Below, in pieces: positions 54,090-62,980 of a stretch of 64,000 nucleotides of DNA. The notes under the pieces were generated by a model. That model was not told where the DNA came from and did not search any database. It was given only the letters and a program-made list of their open reading frames with translations. This DNA comes from Pseudomonadota bacterium (GTDB taxonomy: Bacteria > Pseudomonadota > Alphaproteobacteria > Rhizobiales > Aestuariivirgaceae): positions 248,001-312,000 of the forward strand of contig JAIUNJ010000001.1 in NCBI GenBank assembly GCA_020161855.1. Reading direction: 5' to 3'. Position 1 is the first letter of the stretch. Each line of letters opens with the position of its first letter. The translations under genes and the position numbers were made by a program.

Positions 54090-54138
54090 AAGTCTAAGGG
54101 AGGAAAGCACGCCGATGACAGTCGAAGAAACATCGGCG
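54057..54138 (-). ncRNA. Candidate small RNA with anti-Shine-Dalgarno loop
   Basis: Reading on the minus strand: hairpin CGCCGATG...CATCGGCG (54110-54138, 8 bp, 13-nt loop), then a single-stranded CTTTCCTCCCTTAG, then a 9-bp GC hairpin and five T (54057-54089). The CCUCCC motif between two stems is the plan of trans-acting alphaproteobacterial sRNAs that pair with ribosome-binding sites. No clear promoter is seen; the 5' end is unknown and may lie up to 54235. Confidence 0.45.
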
Positions 54139-54235
54139 AACGAGCTCAATCTATCATCTGCCCGCCGCAGCGAAATTGAGGAATCCAACGACATCAGTAC
54201 AGTTTCGTTGAAAGAATGCCTGAGCGGTGCGCAAC

Positions 54236-54264
54236 AAAAAGGAGCCCGGCGCGAGCCGGGCTCC
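54236..54264 (-). terminator. Rho-independent terminator of the orphan binding-protein gene
   Basis: GGAGCCCGGC and GCCGGGCTCC form a perfect 10-bp stem with a 4-nt loop, followed on the minus strand by TTTTT. It is 23 bp past the stop of the binding protein. Confidence 0.9.
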
Positions 54265-54286
54265 TGAGCTGGAACGGTAATAGAAA

Positions 54287-55432
54287 TCAAGCCGACTTGT
54301 AGCGATCTGCATACTGTGTACGCAGCTCCGCAAACCATGAAGGCTCTGGCGGGCGATGCCACAGCTTGCTCAGGGCGTCTCCCGGATAGGCTTCCTGGAA
54401 GTTCTTCTTCGCAACATCGGAAAGCTTCTCGTCGGCGCCCGTGATCACCGGGTTGTAGCCGGAGCCTTCGGCAAGAGCCGCCGATGCTTCCGGCGTGAAG
54501 AGGAAATCTACAAAGGCATAGACCTGATCGATATTCTTGGCGGCCTTGGTGAGCGAAAGACCATCGAGCCAGGTGATGGCGCCTTCAACCGGTGCCTGAT
54601 AGGCGACAGGTTTTCCCTCCTTCTTGAGGCTCAACGATGGGCCATCCCATGTTTGGCCGATGATGACATCATTTTCGAGCAGGCCGGACTTTGTGTTGTC
54701 GGCGGAATCCCAGAACTGCTTGATCCAGGGCTTCTTCTCGATCGCCACCTTGAGGATCTCGTCGTAGATCCGCTTGAAAGACTCTTCATCCTTGAAGGCG
54801 TCCAGCAGGCGATTTGACGGGACCTTGCCGGTGGCATCCAGCCAGAGACCGATGCCGGCGAGCAGCGAGTGCGGACGCCCCTGAACATGGCCCTTCACAT
54901 CATCAGCCCACAAGTCACCATAAGAGAGCTTGGCCGGATCGCCCTTCCACTTGTCGGTGCGCCAGGAAATGGCTTCCGTGCCCCAGAGGTGCGGCAGGTG
55001 ATAGAGACCTCCATCCCAGGTCCAGATGCTCGCTGAGCTCTCCAGGAAGCTCGGTTGAAGATTACCGAAATTCTTCAGCTTGCCGGTATCGAAAGCCGCA
55101 AGGACATTGAGTTCCTTGAACTGCGGCGCACGATCGCGGGTGGGCTGTACCAGGTCAAAGCCTTCGCCACCGGTTGCCTGAAGCTTGTTGATCTGCTCCT
55201 CGTTCTGCGAGAACGGCGTGCTGTTCACCTTAATGCCGGTGGCTTTCTCAAAATTGGCCAGCACGTCGGCCGGAAATTCATCCGACCAGTTGAGCAGGTT
55301 GAGCTCACCGGATGATGACCTGGCATTGGATATGATGGCCGGCGCGGCAAGCCCTGCAGCACCGGCAAGCGCCGCCGCCTTGAGCAACCGGCGGCGATTG
55401 ATGTGCTTGCCGCCAGATAGAATATTCGTCAT
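54287..55432 (-). CDS. Polyamine-type ABC binding protein, orphan, Tat-exported
   Basis: 381 residues. Twin-arginine signal (NRRRLLKAAALAGAAGLAAP), then LNLLNWSDEFPADVLANFEK and WTWDGGLYHLPHLWGTEAIS, a PotD/PotF-type fold. The start is the ATG of MTNILSGG with GGAG upstream; the frame's earlier TTG is dismissed. No permease or ATPase follows: a strong terminator ends the transcript. It must work with a transporter encoded elsewhere, perhaps the ATPase-less permease pair at 9.5-11.1 kb needs similar help. Confidence 0.87.
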   Translation of the reverse strand: MTNILSGGKHINRRRLLKAAALAGAAGLAAPAIISNARSSSGELNLLNWSDEFPADVLANFEKATGIKVNSTPFSQNEEQINKLQATGGEGFDLVQPTRDRAPQFKELNVLAAFDTGKLKNFGNLQPSFLESSASIWTWDGGLYHLPHLWGTEAISWRTDKWKGDPAKLSYGDLWADDVKGHVQGRPHSLLAGIGLWLDATGKVPSNRLLDAFKDEESFKRIYDEILKVAIEKKPWIKQFWDSADNTKSGLLENDVIIGQTWDGPSLSLKKEGKPVAYQAPVEGAITWLDGLSLTKAAKNIDQVYAFVDFLFTPEASAALAEGSGYNPVITGADEKLSDVAKKNFQEAYPGDALSKLWHRPPEPSWFAELRTQYADRYKSA

Positions 55433-55660
55433 TTTGATCTCCAATTCCTACAGGAATGCCCGGGATTTGTGGCGTGAGATCGCAGCGGCCACAATTGAGA
55501 AGGCATGGCACGCAGGTTTAGTTTTTCTGAAAGCAGCATCCGGACTCTCCCGAGAGAGCCGCGGCTCAAAATAAACTAAAACCATACTTTAGCATTCTTC
55601 AAGAAGCCGGGCCCGGCCCTTGCCTCTAAAATCGCTCATCCAACGATCAGGATTCCGGAT

Positions 55661-56596
55661 GTGTCGGCGAAGATTGAACAATTCCCAGGAAGGAAAGCGG
55701 TGCCCGACTGGCGAAATCCCGATCTCGTCGCAAGGCTGAGACATTCACGCGAGGTTACGCACAATATCCGCCATCACGGAAAGGTGCGCGAGCTTCCATC
55801 TCGTGAAGCTTTGCAGGCTGTTCTCGACAAGCTTTGTGCCGCATTGTTTCCAACACACTTTGGACAAGCGGTTTTCGTCGATGAGAGCATCGATATATAT
55901 GTTGGCAATTGTCTGCATGATGCGCTTCCACGAATGACGGAGCAGGTGAAGAGGAGCCTGCAATTCGATCTCGATGAAACGCGCGGCCTTCCAGGCCTCT
56001 TCAAAGAAGCGTCGTCGATCGTAGATGCCTTTGCAAGCAAGCTGCCAGATATCAGGAATACCCTCGTAACCGACTTCAGGGCCGCATACCGCGGTGACCC
56101 TGCTGCCGAAAGCGTCGCCGAGATCGTTCTTTGCTATCGTGGTACAATTGCTGTTATCTACCATCGCATTGCACATGAACTTCATGCTCTGGGTGCCCGC
56201 CTTCTGGCCCGCATGATTGCCGACATCGCACAGGCTGCGACCGGGATCGACATCCACCCGGGCGCCCGGATCGGAGAGAGCTTCTTCATCGACCACGGTT
56301 CGGGCGTCGTCATTGGACAGACCAGTATCATCGGCAGGAATGTGCGGCTCTATCAGGCGGTCACGCTCGGCGCGAAACGCTTTGACACAAATTCTGATGG
56401 CTCACTCGTCAAGGACCAGCCACGCCACCCCATCATCGAAGACGATGTCATCATCTACGCCGGTGCCACCATCCTGGGGCGCGTCACCATCGGGCATCAC
56501 TCGACGATCGGGGGCAATGTCTGGCTCACGGAAAGCGTCCCGCCGCACAGCAACGTCTCGCAGGCCCGGATTGAGCATGCGACCAGTCCGAACTAG
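55661..56596 (+). CDS. cysE: Serine acetyltransferase (CysE family)
   Basis: 311 residues from a GTG start (AGGA nine bases upstream). Long N-terminal helical domain, then left-handed beta-helix hexapeptide repeats: GIDIHPGARIGESFFIDHGS, GVVIGQTSIIGRNVRLYQAV, GATILGRVTIGHHSTIGGNV. Asp and His of FIDHG are catalytic. Makes O-acetylserine for cysteine. The N-terminal part is longer than in enterobacterial CysE, as in EpsC/SrpH-type homologues. It stands alone between a Tat binding protein and the diol dehydratase. Confidence 0.88.
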   Translation: MSAKIEQFPGRKAVPDWRNPDLVARLRHSREVTHNIRHHGKVRELPSREALQAVLDKLCAALFPTHFGQAVFVDESIDIYVGNCLHDALPRMTEQVKRSLQFDLDETRGLPGLFKEASSIVDAFASKLPDIRNTLVTDFRAAYRGDPAAESVAEIVLCYRGTIAVIYHRIAHELHALGARLLARMIADIAQAATGIDIHPGARIGESFFIDHGSGVVIGQTSIIGRNVRLYQAVTLGAKRFDTNSDGSLVKDQPRHPIIEDDVIIYAGATILGRVTIGHHSTIGGNVWLTESVPPHSNVSQARIEHATSPN

Positions 56597-56614
56597 GCGG
56601 AACAGAGATCTTGC

Positions 56615-57016
56615 TCAATTTGGCTCGTCTTTCTTGAGCAGGCCCTTGTCATTCAAGGCCTCCGCCGCCTCCCGGATATAGGCACCAGTTTCGGGCGCAT
56701 CATAACGGGCCGCAATCTCCTGGCTCAGAGCCAGAAGCTCAAAATATGTCGCGCGATAAGGGCGCAATCTCTCATAGGCGGCGAGCAAAACATCATTCGG
56801 CAAGGCGGTCAGCTCGGCGGCACGGCGAAAGTTGCGGCCCAGCTGCGGGTAGCCCTCCTGCTCGGCGAGCACAGCCTGGCGGATCAGTGTCTCACGGCGG
56901 ATCGTGAGATCCTCTGGCGTGATCTTGCCAAGACGCACATTCTCCAGCGTGATCTCGTCCGCGGCAGGTGTGCGCGGTGCGCGCCGCAGATCCTTGCTGT
57001 CCTCATCAGCTGTCAT
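56615..57016 (-). CDS. B12-dependent diol/glycerol dehydratase small subunit
   Basis: 133 residues from MTADEDSKDL (AGG six bases upstream; an ATG six codons earlier is also possible). Family marks: LENVRLGKITPEDLTIRRET, LIRQAVLAEQEGYPQLGRNF, RRAAELTALPNDVLLAAYER, and LRPYRATYFELLALSQEIAA. Matches the PduE/DhaC small subunit. It overlaps the large-medium fusion gene by 11 bp. Confidence 0.88.
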   Translation of the reverse strand: MTADEDSKDLRRAPRTPAADEITLENVRLGKITPEDLTIRRETLIRQAVLAEQEGYPQLGRNFRRAAELTALPNDVLLAAYERLRPYRATYFELLALSQEIAARYDAPETGAYIREAAEALNDKGLLKKDEPN

Positions 57017-59237
57017 GGAACGCCTGCATTTCAACGGCGGACTTGCCGGGCACGATGCATGACACCTCCCGCTTGTGCATCAGCATAGCCTGAACGATCA
57101 GGCGGAGCCGCGCCATGTTGTCGACCTTCACAGGCACCGGCGAAGGCGGCCGGCGCATGGCATGAGAGGCCGCATTGGCACCAATCTGCAGATAGGCCTC
57201 GCGCGACAGAAGAGGCGCCTGCGAAAATAGCTCGAGGTTGTTGAGCGGTGCGAGACCGCGCCTCTGGATAACCGTCGTTCCCTTTGACTGCACGCCTATC
57301 GCAATGCCTGATCCGCTCAACCGCGCCCCTTCAAAGCCGAGCAGGCCGCAATCAGCGGTATGATAGATCTTGATGATACGCGCCCGCATGCCCTTGCTTT
57401 CGATTCCTTCGATCAGGGCCGCGAGTACTTCTCCATGGGACAACCCGCAAAGCACCCGATCAAGCTTTCCGGCGAAGGCGGGCCCAATGGCAATGACCAC
57501 CTCCCCCTCGGACGGAGGGGCCGGGACTGGGATTGGCTGCAAACGGATGCCGGGATTACCGGCCACCTGCGGAACCATTTCCGCTGCACTACGGGCCTGG
57601 GGGATGGCGGAGAGCCTCTCCCAGTGTTCACCACACAGGCGAAAGCCTGTTCCCGGGCCCTGATAGGCATTGCGGTCAGTAAATGCGCTCCGCGTCTCAA
57701 AGTCACGGTCCAGCACTGCTGCGGGCTGCAGATAATCGCCAGCAATCCTCACCTTCTGCATGGCAAGCACATTGGCGGCGATATCCTCAAAGCCGGCCTG
57801 ATCGAGGGCAGCAACAACATCCAGCGCCGTCAGAGGACCTTCGAGAAATGCATCAGCCGCCGCTATGTCAGCCGCAAGATCGCGTTCCGGCATGTCGTCT
57901 GATGCATAGGAGGTAACTGCTGCCTCAACTTCCTCATCGGTAATGTTTGGAAAGCCAAGTTTGGCGAAGGCCGTCTGCATGGCGCGCGCAGCTTTTGTCC
58001 GGATTTCCAGAACATCCTTTTCCGTGACGGGCTCCATACCGGCATCGACCTGCATATCCCGCTGAATGACCAGCCAGTCATCCATGTCATCCGCGTCGAA
58101 GTTGCCGCCGCCGAACATGTTGTCCTTGCGTGGCATGGAACTGTAGCCGCTCGTGATGAAATCGGTGCCCGGCAGGAACTGCAGCATGAGTTTTGCCGTC
58201 TTGCGCATATCCGAATGGGACGACATGGCATCATTGCCGGAAGCAACCTCCAACCCTAGCGATGCGGCCATAAGATTCTCGGCGAGCACGGCCCGGACAC
58301 CACCGGGCAGAGCCGAAGGAAGTGCAATGCAGCTGATGGAGCCGTTCTGTACACCTTGTGCACCGGAGCCCTTCACCAGCAGGAGGCAGCGCGCCTCCAG
58401 ATAGAGCATCGACTTGCCGGACTCATATCCCATCAATGTCTCTGCACCCGTTCCCGAAGTGAAGCGGACCTTGATTCCCCGCGATGCATAGGCCGAAGCG
58501 AGAAGGCCCTTTGACCACGGTGTATCATCTCCGTCCCGCAGGGCCTCGTCGGTACCATAGACCGAGAGTGTTTCGGCATAGGATGTGAGGCCCTTGAGGC
58601 CGAGACGCAGATTGAGTCCCTCTTCGACAGCACATTGGGTGAGCACGCCACCGTGTGGCGTCTGCGACCCGATCAGCAGTGCCAGTGCATTGAAGGGCGC
58701 CATGCGCGCCACGCGGCAGGTCGTCTCCAGTTCATCAAACCCGCGCAGCGCAGCCTCTGCTGCATCGGCAGCCATGAGTGCGGGGTTCTCTCGCCAGTTG
58801 GTGACATGGGCCTGATTGCCCGGAGATTGACGGGCCCGCATCTTCTGCATCGCCATCATCATCTCAACGACATTCAAATGGGAGACGATCTCGCAAAGCT
58901 TTGCCGGGGTGCAGCCAGACATGAGCCACATGAGCTTTGCACGCGGCACATTGATATCCACCAGCATACGCGCGAGCAGTACGGAATCCATCGCCATGGC
59001 TTCAGCTGCCGATTCAACATTGATGGCGTGCTTGGCGATATAGCGGTCAATCGTGTCGAAATCTTCCTGTGCGCAGCCATCAATGGCGGTAATCCGGCCG
59101 TTGATAACTGTGATGCCCGGCTTTGGGTCATGGGGACTGTCCATGACAACAAGGCCAAGACTGGCATCTTCCTGAACGAAAGTGTCTTTGTTGACCGGGC
59201 GTTCTGCCCGCTTCTCAAAGCGTTTGGACCTCATCAT
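57006..59237 (-). CDS. B12-dependent diol/glycerol dehydratase, fused large and medium subunits
   Basis: 743 residues. Residues 1 to about 555 are a PduC-like radical TIM barrel (RFEKRAERPVNKDTFVQE, TPHGGVLTQCAVEEGLNLRL, FTSGTGAETLMGYESGKSML, SGYSSMPRKDNMFGGGNFDA). From about 590 on it is PduD-like (GEVVIAIGPAFAGKLDRVLC, IKIYHTADCGLLGFEGARLS, GIAIGVQSKGTTVIQRRGLA). Enteric bacteria encode these separately; the fusion is known from mycobacteria and some other groups. Adenosylcobalamin-dependent removal of water from a vicinal diol. No reactivase (DdrAB/PduGH) or microcompartment genes are in the window. It lies 56 bp after the mocR-type gene on the same strand. Confidence 0.9.
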   Translation of the reverse strand: MMRSKRFEKRAERPVNKDTFVQEDASLGLVVMDSPHDPKPGITVINGRITAIDGCAQEDFDTIDRYIAKHAINVESAAEAMAMDSVLLARMLVDINVPRAKLMWLMSGCTPAKLCEIVSHLNVVEMMMAMQKMRARQSPGNQAHVTNWRENPALMAADAAEAALRGFDELETTCRVARMAPFNALALLIGSQTPHGGVLTQCAVEEGLNLRLGLKGLTSYAETLSVYGTDEALRDGDDTPWSKGLLASAYASRGIKVRFTSGTGAETLMGYESGKSMLYLEARCLLLVKGSGAQGVQNGSISCIALPSALPGGVRAVLAENLMAASLGLEVASGNDAMSSHSDMRKTAKLMLQFLPGTDFITSGYSSMPRKDNMFGGGNFDADDMDDWLVIQRDMQVDAGMEPVTEKDVLEIRTKAARAMQTAFAKLGFPNITDEEVEAAVTSYASDDMPERDLAADIAAADAFLEGPLTALDVVAALDQAGFEDIAANVLAMQKVRIAGDYLQPAAVLDRDFETRSAFTDRNAYQGPGTGFRLCGEHWERLSAIPQARSAAEMVPQVAGNPGIRLQPIPVPAPPSEGEVVIAIGPAFAGKLDRVLCGLSHGEVLAALIEGIESKGMRARIIKIYHTADCGLLGFEGARLSGSGIAIGVQSKGTTVIQRRGLAPLNNLELFSQAPLLSREAYLQIGANAASHAMRRPPSPVPVKVDNMARLRLIVQAMLMHKREVSCIVPGKSAVEMQAFHDS

Positions 59238-59293
59238 GCTTGGAAGATTATCGCAGGCCTCGGCATGCGTCGAGCGCTGCAGGTTCGGACTGG

Positions 59294-60745
59294 CTAGCCA
59301 AGGGCATTCTCAACAATCAAGGCCAGCCGCTGCATGGCGCGGCGCGTGGTTTTCTGGTCGGAAGCAGCAAAGCCCATGAGCAACCCCGACTGGCGTGTCG
59401 GATTCCGATACTGCAGCGAGAGCGGTGAAACGTTGATGCCCTGTATCTGCGCAGCATTGGCAATTGCCCGGTCATCGACTTGGGTTCTAAAGCGGCCAAC
59501 AAGCTGGATACCAGAATCCATGTGGCGCAGTTCCATCCAAGCTCCCAGCTGCCGCTCGAAAAGTCCAATGAAATAGCTTCGCCTTTCGGCATAGATCCGC
59601 CGCATACGGCGCAGGTGCCGGGTGAGATGACCCTCATTGATGAAGTCGGCCAAGGCTGCCTGGGTGATGAGGGGGCCGAACTGCCCGGTCGAACTCAGGG
59701 CCGCAACGAAGCTGTCGCGCAGGGCCGCAGGCACCACCATGTAGCCAAGCCGCATGGCAGGAAACAGGATTTTTGCGAAGGTCCCGACAAAGATCACGCG
59801 CGAGTCGGGTGCAAGCCCTTGCAAGGCTGGAATAGGCTGGCCCTGGAAGCGATACTCGCTGTCATAGTCATCCTCGATGATCCAGGCATTCCACTCCCGC
59901 GCCAGGCGGATGAGATTGAGCCGCTGTTCCATTGACATGGTGAGACCCAGCGGGTGATGGCAGGATGGTGTCACAAAGATTGCGCGCGGGCTGGTCGCCG
60001 GTGGTTCGAGAGACCACCCGTCATCATCAACATGCAGTGGCATCAGCCGCGCGCCCGATGAAGCCAGTGCCGCCGAGGCCCCATAGTAGCCGGGTTCCTC
60101 CATCCACACCGTGTCACCCGGATCGGTCAGGCAACGTGCGAGGATGTCAAAGGCCGACTGAGCACCGTTGGTGATGACGATCTGTTCCGGGCTGCAGATG
60201 ACACCTCGCGAGGCTCCGAGATAGCGAGCGATGGCCTCGCAAAGCGGCGGATAGCCGGTGATGAAGTAGGATCCGAAAAGCTCGGTGCGGGCGAGTTTAG
60301 TGCGCCGCGTGATAAGCTTTGACCAGGTGTTGAATGGAAAGTTGTCAGCATCAGGCAGGCCAGGGTGAAAGGCCATGACGCCAGGCCTGCCATGGTGAAA
60401 TGGCAATCTGCTCATGAATTGTCCGCGAACGGATAGTTCGGAGATGCCGAGACGCGCCCTCTCGTGTGGTGAAACGTCGACACTGGGAAGCCCCGAGACC
60501 GTCGGACGCATGCCAAGGCTGGTGCTGATGTAGCCTTCGAGGGCGAGTTGGTCATAGGCCGCGATCACCGTGTTACGCCCCACCCGCAGGTCGGAGGCCA
60601 GAACGCGTGTGGATGGCAAGGCGCTTCCGCTCGGCAGCAGCCGCGACTCAATGAGACGCCGCAGTTCTTTGTAGAGTTGCTTCCTCAATTGCTGCTCGCG
60701 GCGGCGATCGAGCACGATGTTTTCGACGGGAAAAGCCTGCCTCAA
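59294..60745 (-). CDS. MocR-family regulator (GntR helix-turn-helix fused to aminotransferase fold)
   Basis: 483 residues. N-terminal GntR winged helix (QLYKELRRLIESRLLPSGSA, LPSTRVLASDLRVGRNTVIA), then a class-I aminotransferase domain with PLP-lysine in VGTFAKILFPAMRLGY and DDYDSEYRF upstream of it. The start is a TTG with GAGGA seven bases ahead; a GTG ten codons on is possible. Divergent from a Gfo/Idh gene and same-strand with the dehydratase. MocR is the name-giver from rhizopine loci; relatives include TauR, GabR and PdxR. Effector unknown, probably an amine. Confidence 0.9.
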   Translation of the reverse strand: MRQAFPVENIVLDRRREQQLRKQLYKELRRLIESRLLPSGSALPSTRVLASDLRVGRNTVIAAYDQLALEGYISTSLGMRPTVSGLPSVDVSPHERARLGISELSVRGQFMSRLPFHHGRPGVMAFHPGLPDADNFPFNTWSKLITRRTKLARTELFGSYFITGYPPLCEAIARYLGASRGVICSPEQIVITNGAQSAFDILARCLTDPGDTVWMEEPGYYGASAALASSGARLMPLHVDDDGWSLEPPATSPRAIFVTPSCHHPLGLTMSMEQRLNLIRLAREWNAWIIEDDYDSEYRFQGQPIPALQGLAPDSRVIFVGTFAKILFPAMRLGYMVVPAALRDSFVAALSSTGQFGPLITQAALADFINEGHLTRHLRRMRRIYAERRSYFIGLFERQLGAWMELRHMDSGIQLVGRFRTQVDDRAIANAAQIQGINVSPLSLQYRNPTRQSGLLMGFAASDQKTTRRAMQRLALIVENALG

Positions 60746-60793
60746 AGTGGTTCCTCGAAATTGAATCGTTTTGGCTCTCAGCAGAGAACCACT
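60746..60793. promoter_or_regulatory. Inverted repeat between mocR-type and Gfo/Idh genes
   Basis: AGTGGTTC (60746-60753) and GAACCACT (60786-60793) are a perfect 8-bp inverted repeat separated by 32 bp, filling the 95-bp divergent intergenic region. Three helical turns apart from centre to centre is about 40 bp. A likely site for the MocR protein to control both directions. Confidence 0.5.
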
Positions 60794-60840
60794 CTAGCGA
60801 TAGCGTTTCAACCATGGCAAGTGCACCAGGGCCCTAGGAT

Positions 60841-61965
60841 ATGGATCGGGTGAGAATAGGCGTCGTCGGAGCGGGCGGCATTGCTCAGGTTGAGCATGTG
60901 CCGAATTTGCTCCGTCTGCCTGCCCTCTTTGACCTGAAAGGCGTGTGCGACCCGTCCCGTACCGCCCGTGATTTCATTGCCGGACGCTATGGCATCGCAG
61001 TCTTTGAATCCATTGATCAGCTGCTGGAACAGCCGCTTGATGCCATACTTGTTGCCTCGCCCGACGCCCTGCACAAGGAGCATGTTCTGGCCGGCCTCGG
61101 GCATGGCCTTCATGTCTTCTGCGAGAAGCCACTCTGCTACGGTGCCGCTGACATTGCCGAGCTTGCTGCCGCCCGCGATGCCGCTGGCTGTGTGTTACAG
61201 GTCGGCTACATGAAGCGCTTCGATCCGAGCTACGAAGCGGCGCTGGCCAGCCTTCCCGGCAGCTCAAAAACTCTCCGTCATATCTCCGTCGAGGTCAGCG
61301 ATCCCGATGCCTGGCCCTTCGTGCGACATCACGAATGGCAGCGTGGTCAAGACATTCCGACGCAACTCATTGACGAGGTTGCCGCCAAGCAACGGCACCA
61401 GGTGCAGCGTGCTGTCGGACTGTCGCTTGATCCCCTCTCCTACAGAGGCTTCTGCGGTGCTTATGCTTCGGCCATCGTCCATGATGTGAACGCGGTACAT
61501 GGCCTGCTCGATGCGCTGCATATCCCGGAGGGGCAAGTCGTTGGCGCCCAGCTCTATGCGGGCGGCGACGGCGGGCATGGCAGCGTGAGACTGCTTGATG
61601 GTCAGGCACTCTGGACCATGACACATCTCACGGTACCGCAGCTGCCGTACTACAGTGAGCGCATCTCGCTCATTTTCGATGATGCAGCACTCGAACTCGA
61701 ATTTCCCTCGCCCTACCTCAATCATCAGGCCACACGGCTGACCATACGCACAGGCGACGGGCACAAACTTCATAGCCGCGATATCAACAGTGGTTATGCA
61801 GAAGCCTTTGTCGAAGAACTGAAAGGCTTCTGGTCTGCCATCAGGGAATCGGCACCGGTCCGAAACACAGCCGAACAGGCGGCACGGGACATGACATTAC
61901 TCTGCGGCCTCGCCCACTGGCATGCCGCGCATACAACACCAGCAAAAACAGGAGCCCTCAGTTGA
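60841..61965 (+). CDS. Gfo/Idh/MocA-family oxidoreductase
   Basis: 374 residues. NAD motif GVVGAGGIAQVEHVPNLLRL, HVFCEKPL (catalytic Lys), GYMKRFDPSYEAAL, and SAIVHDVNAVHGLLDAL with Asp-His. Longer than IolG by a C-terminal extension (GYAEAFVEELKGFW). Acts on a sugar, inositol or inosamine. It is the first gene of the plus-strand moc-like run. Its stop overlaps the TTG start of the next gene. Confidence 0.87.
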   Translation: MDRVRIGVVGAGGIAQVEHVPNLLRLPALFDLKGVCDPSRTARDFIAGRYGIAVFESIDQLLEQPLDAILVASPDALHKEHVLAGLGHGLHVFCEKPLCYGAADIAELAAARDAAGCVLQVGYMKRFDPSYEAALASLPGSSKTLRHISVEVSDPDAWPFVRHHEWQRGQDIPTQLIDEVAAKQRHQVQRAVGLSLDPLSYRGFCGAYASAIVHDVNAVHGLLDALHIPEGQVVGAQLYAGGDGGHGSVRLLDGQALWTMTHLTVPQLPYYSERISLIFDDAALELEFPSPYLNHQATRLTIRTGDGHKLHSRDINSGYAEAFVEELKGFWSAIRESAPVRNTAEQAARDMTLLCGLAHWHAAHTTPAKTGALS

Positions 61966-62861
61966 AGGTGCGAATCGGTATCAATCCCATCACCTGGACA
62001 AATGACGACGTGCCGGAACTTGGGGGCGACACGCCTCTCGAAACCTGCCTCGCTGAAACCAAACAGGCTGGATATGCTGGCACTGAACTTGGTGGAAAGT
62101 TTCCACGGCAGTCTGACACACTCAAACCCATCATGGCGCGCTTTGGCCTCAAAGTCATATCAGGCTGGTATGATGGCCGTTGCGACGAAAAGGATGTCTC
62201 TGCCGAAATGGATGCCATCGGCCCACATCTGCAGTTGCTCAAGGATATGGGTTGCAGCCACGTGGTCTACGCGGACACCTCTCGTGGCCGGCATGGTGCA
62301 ATCTGGGGTCCGATCTCGCAGCGCCCTGCTCTTTCCGCCGACGAATGGCCTGTCTATGGCCGCAAGTTGACCGCACTGGCTGAACGCATGGCGGATTTCG
62401 GTGTGCGCATGGCCTTTCATCATCACATGGGCACCATTGTCGAGACCGACGCTGAGGTCGGCTTGCTCATGAAGCACACAGGCGAGGCCGTCGGCCTCCT
62501 GTACGACACGGGGCATTCCATTTTCTCCGGCGGCGATCCACTGGCCCTGATCAAGGCGCATGTGAAGCGCGTGGTCCACGTGCACTGCAAAGACTCCCGC
62601 AGACCCATTCTCGACAAGGCCCGCCGCGAGGACATGAGCTTCATGGACGCCGTGATCGAAGGCATATTCACGGTGCCGGGCGATGGCTTCATCGACTATC
62701 TGGCAATCTTGCGCGTGCTGGCAGAGAATAACTACTCCGGCTGGCTCGTTGTCGAAGCCGAACAGGATCCGAAAAAGGCCCACCCCCTTACCTATGCAAC
62801 GATGGGCTTCAAGAACCTGTCACGCATGGCGCAGGAGGCTGGCCTCATCGTGGAGAATTGA
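61962..62861 (+). CDS. IolE/MocC-like inosose dehydratase-type TIM barrel
   Basis: 299 residues from a TTG (AGGAG seven bases upstream), MKVRIGINPITWTNDDVPEL. Matches myo-inosose-2 dehydratase IolE and rhizopine MocC: GTELGGKFPRQSD, GCSHVVYADTSRGRHG, MAFHHHMGTIVETDAEV, LLYDTGHSIFSGGDP and VVHVHCKDSRRPIL. Glu, Asp, His and Glu residues of the metal site are present (VVEAEQDP at the end). Should dehydrate 2-keto-myo-inositol or a related keto-cyclitol. Overlaps the upstream gene by 4 bp. Confidence 0.88.
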   Translation: MKVRIGINPITWTNDDVPELGGDTPLETCLAETKQAGYAGTELGGKFPRQSDTLKPIMARFGLKVISGWYDGRCDEKDVSAEMDAIGPHLQLLKDMGCSHVVYADTSRGRHGAIWGPISQRPALSADEWPVYGRKLTALAERMADFGVRMAFHHHMGTIVETDAEVGLLMKHTGEAVGLLYDTGHSIFSGGDPLALIKAHVKRVVHVHCKDSRRPILDKARREDMSFMDAVIEGIFTVPGDGFIDYLAILRVLAENNYSGWLVVEAEQDPKKAHPLTYATMGFKNLSRMAQEAGLIVEN

Positions 62862-62980
62862 AAGGGCATCACAACGCCCTCAAGAACCAGCGCTGCCACC
62901 CATAAAATCAACCGGCAGCTGGTCTGTTTCCGCAAGAGCAGTGGAGACAGAGACACAGAAGAAGCAGAACAGGAGGAAAC

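Noticed and set aside
54115-54267. A 50-codon plus-strand frame with a strong GGGAGG ahead of it.
   Set aside because: Its end runs through the terminator hairpin, its composition is unremarkable, and the same bases make a better minus-strand sRNA signal.
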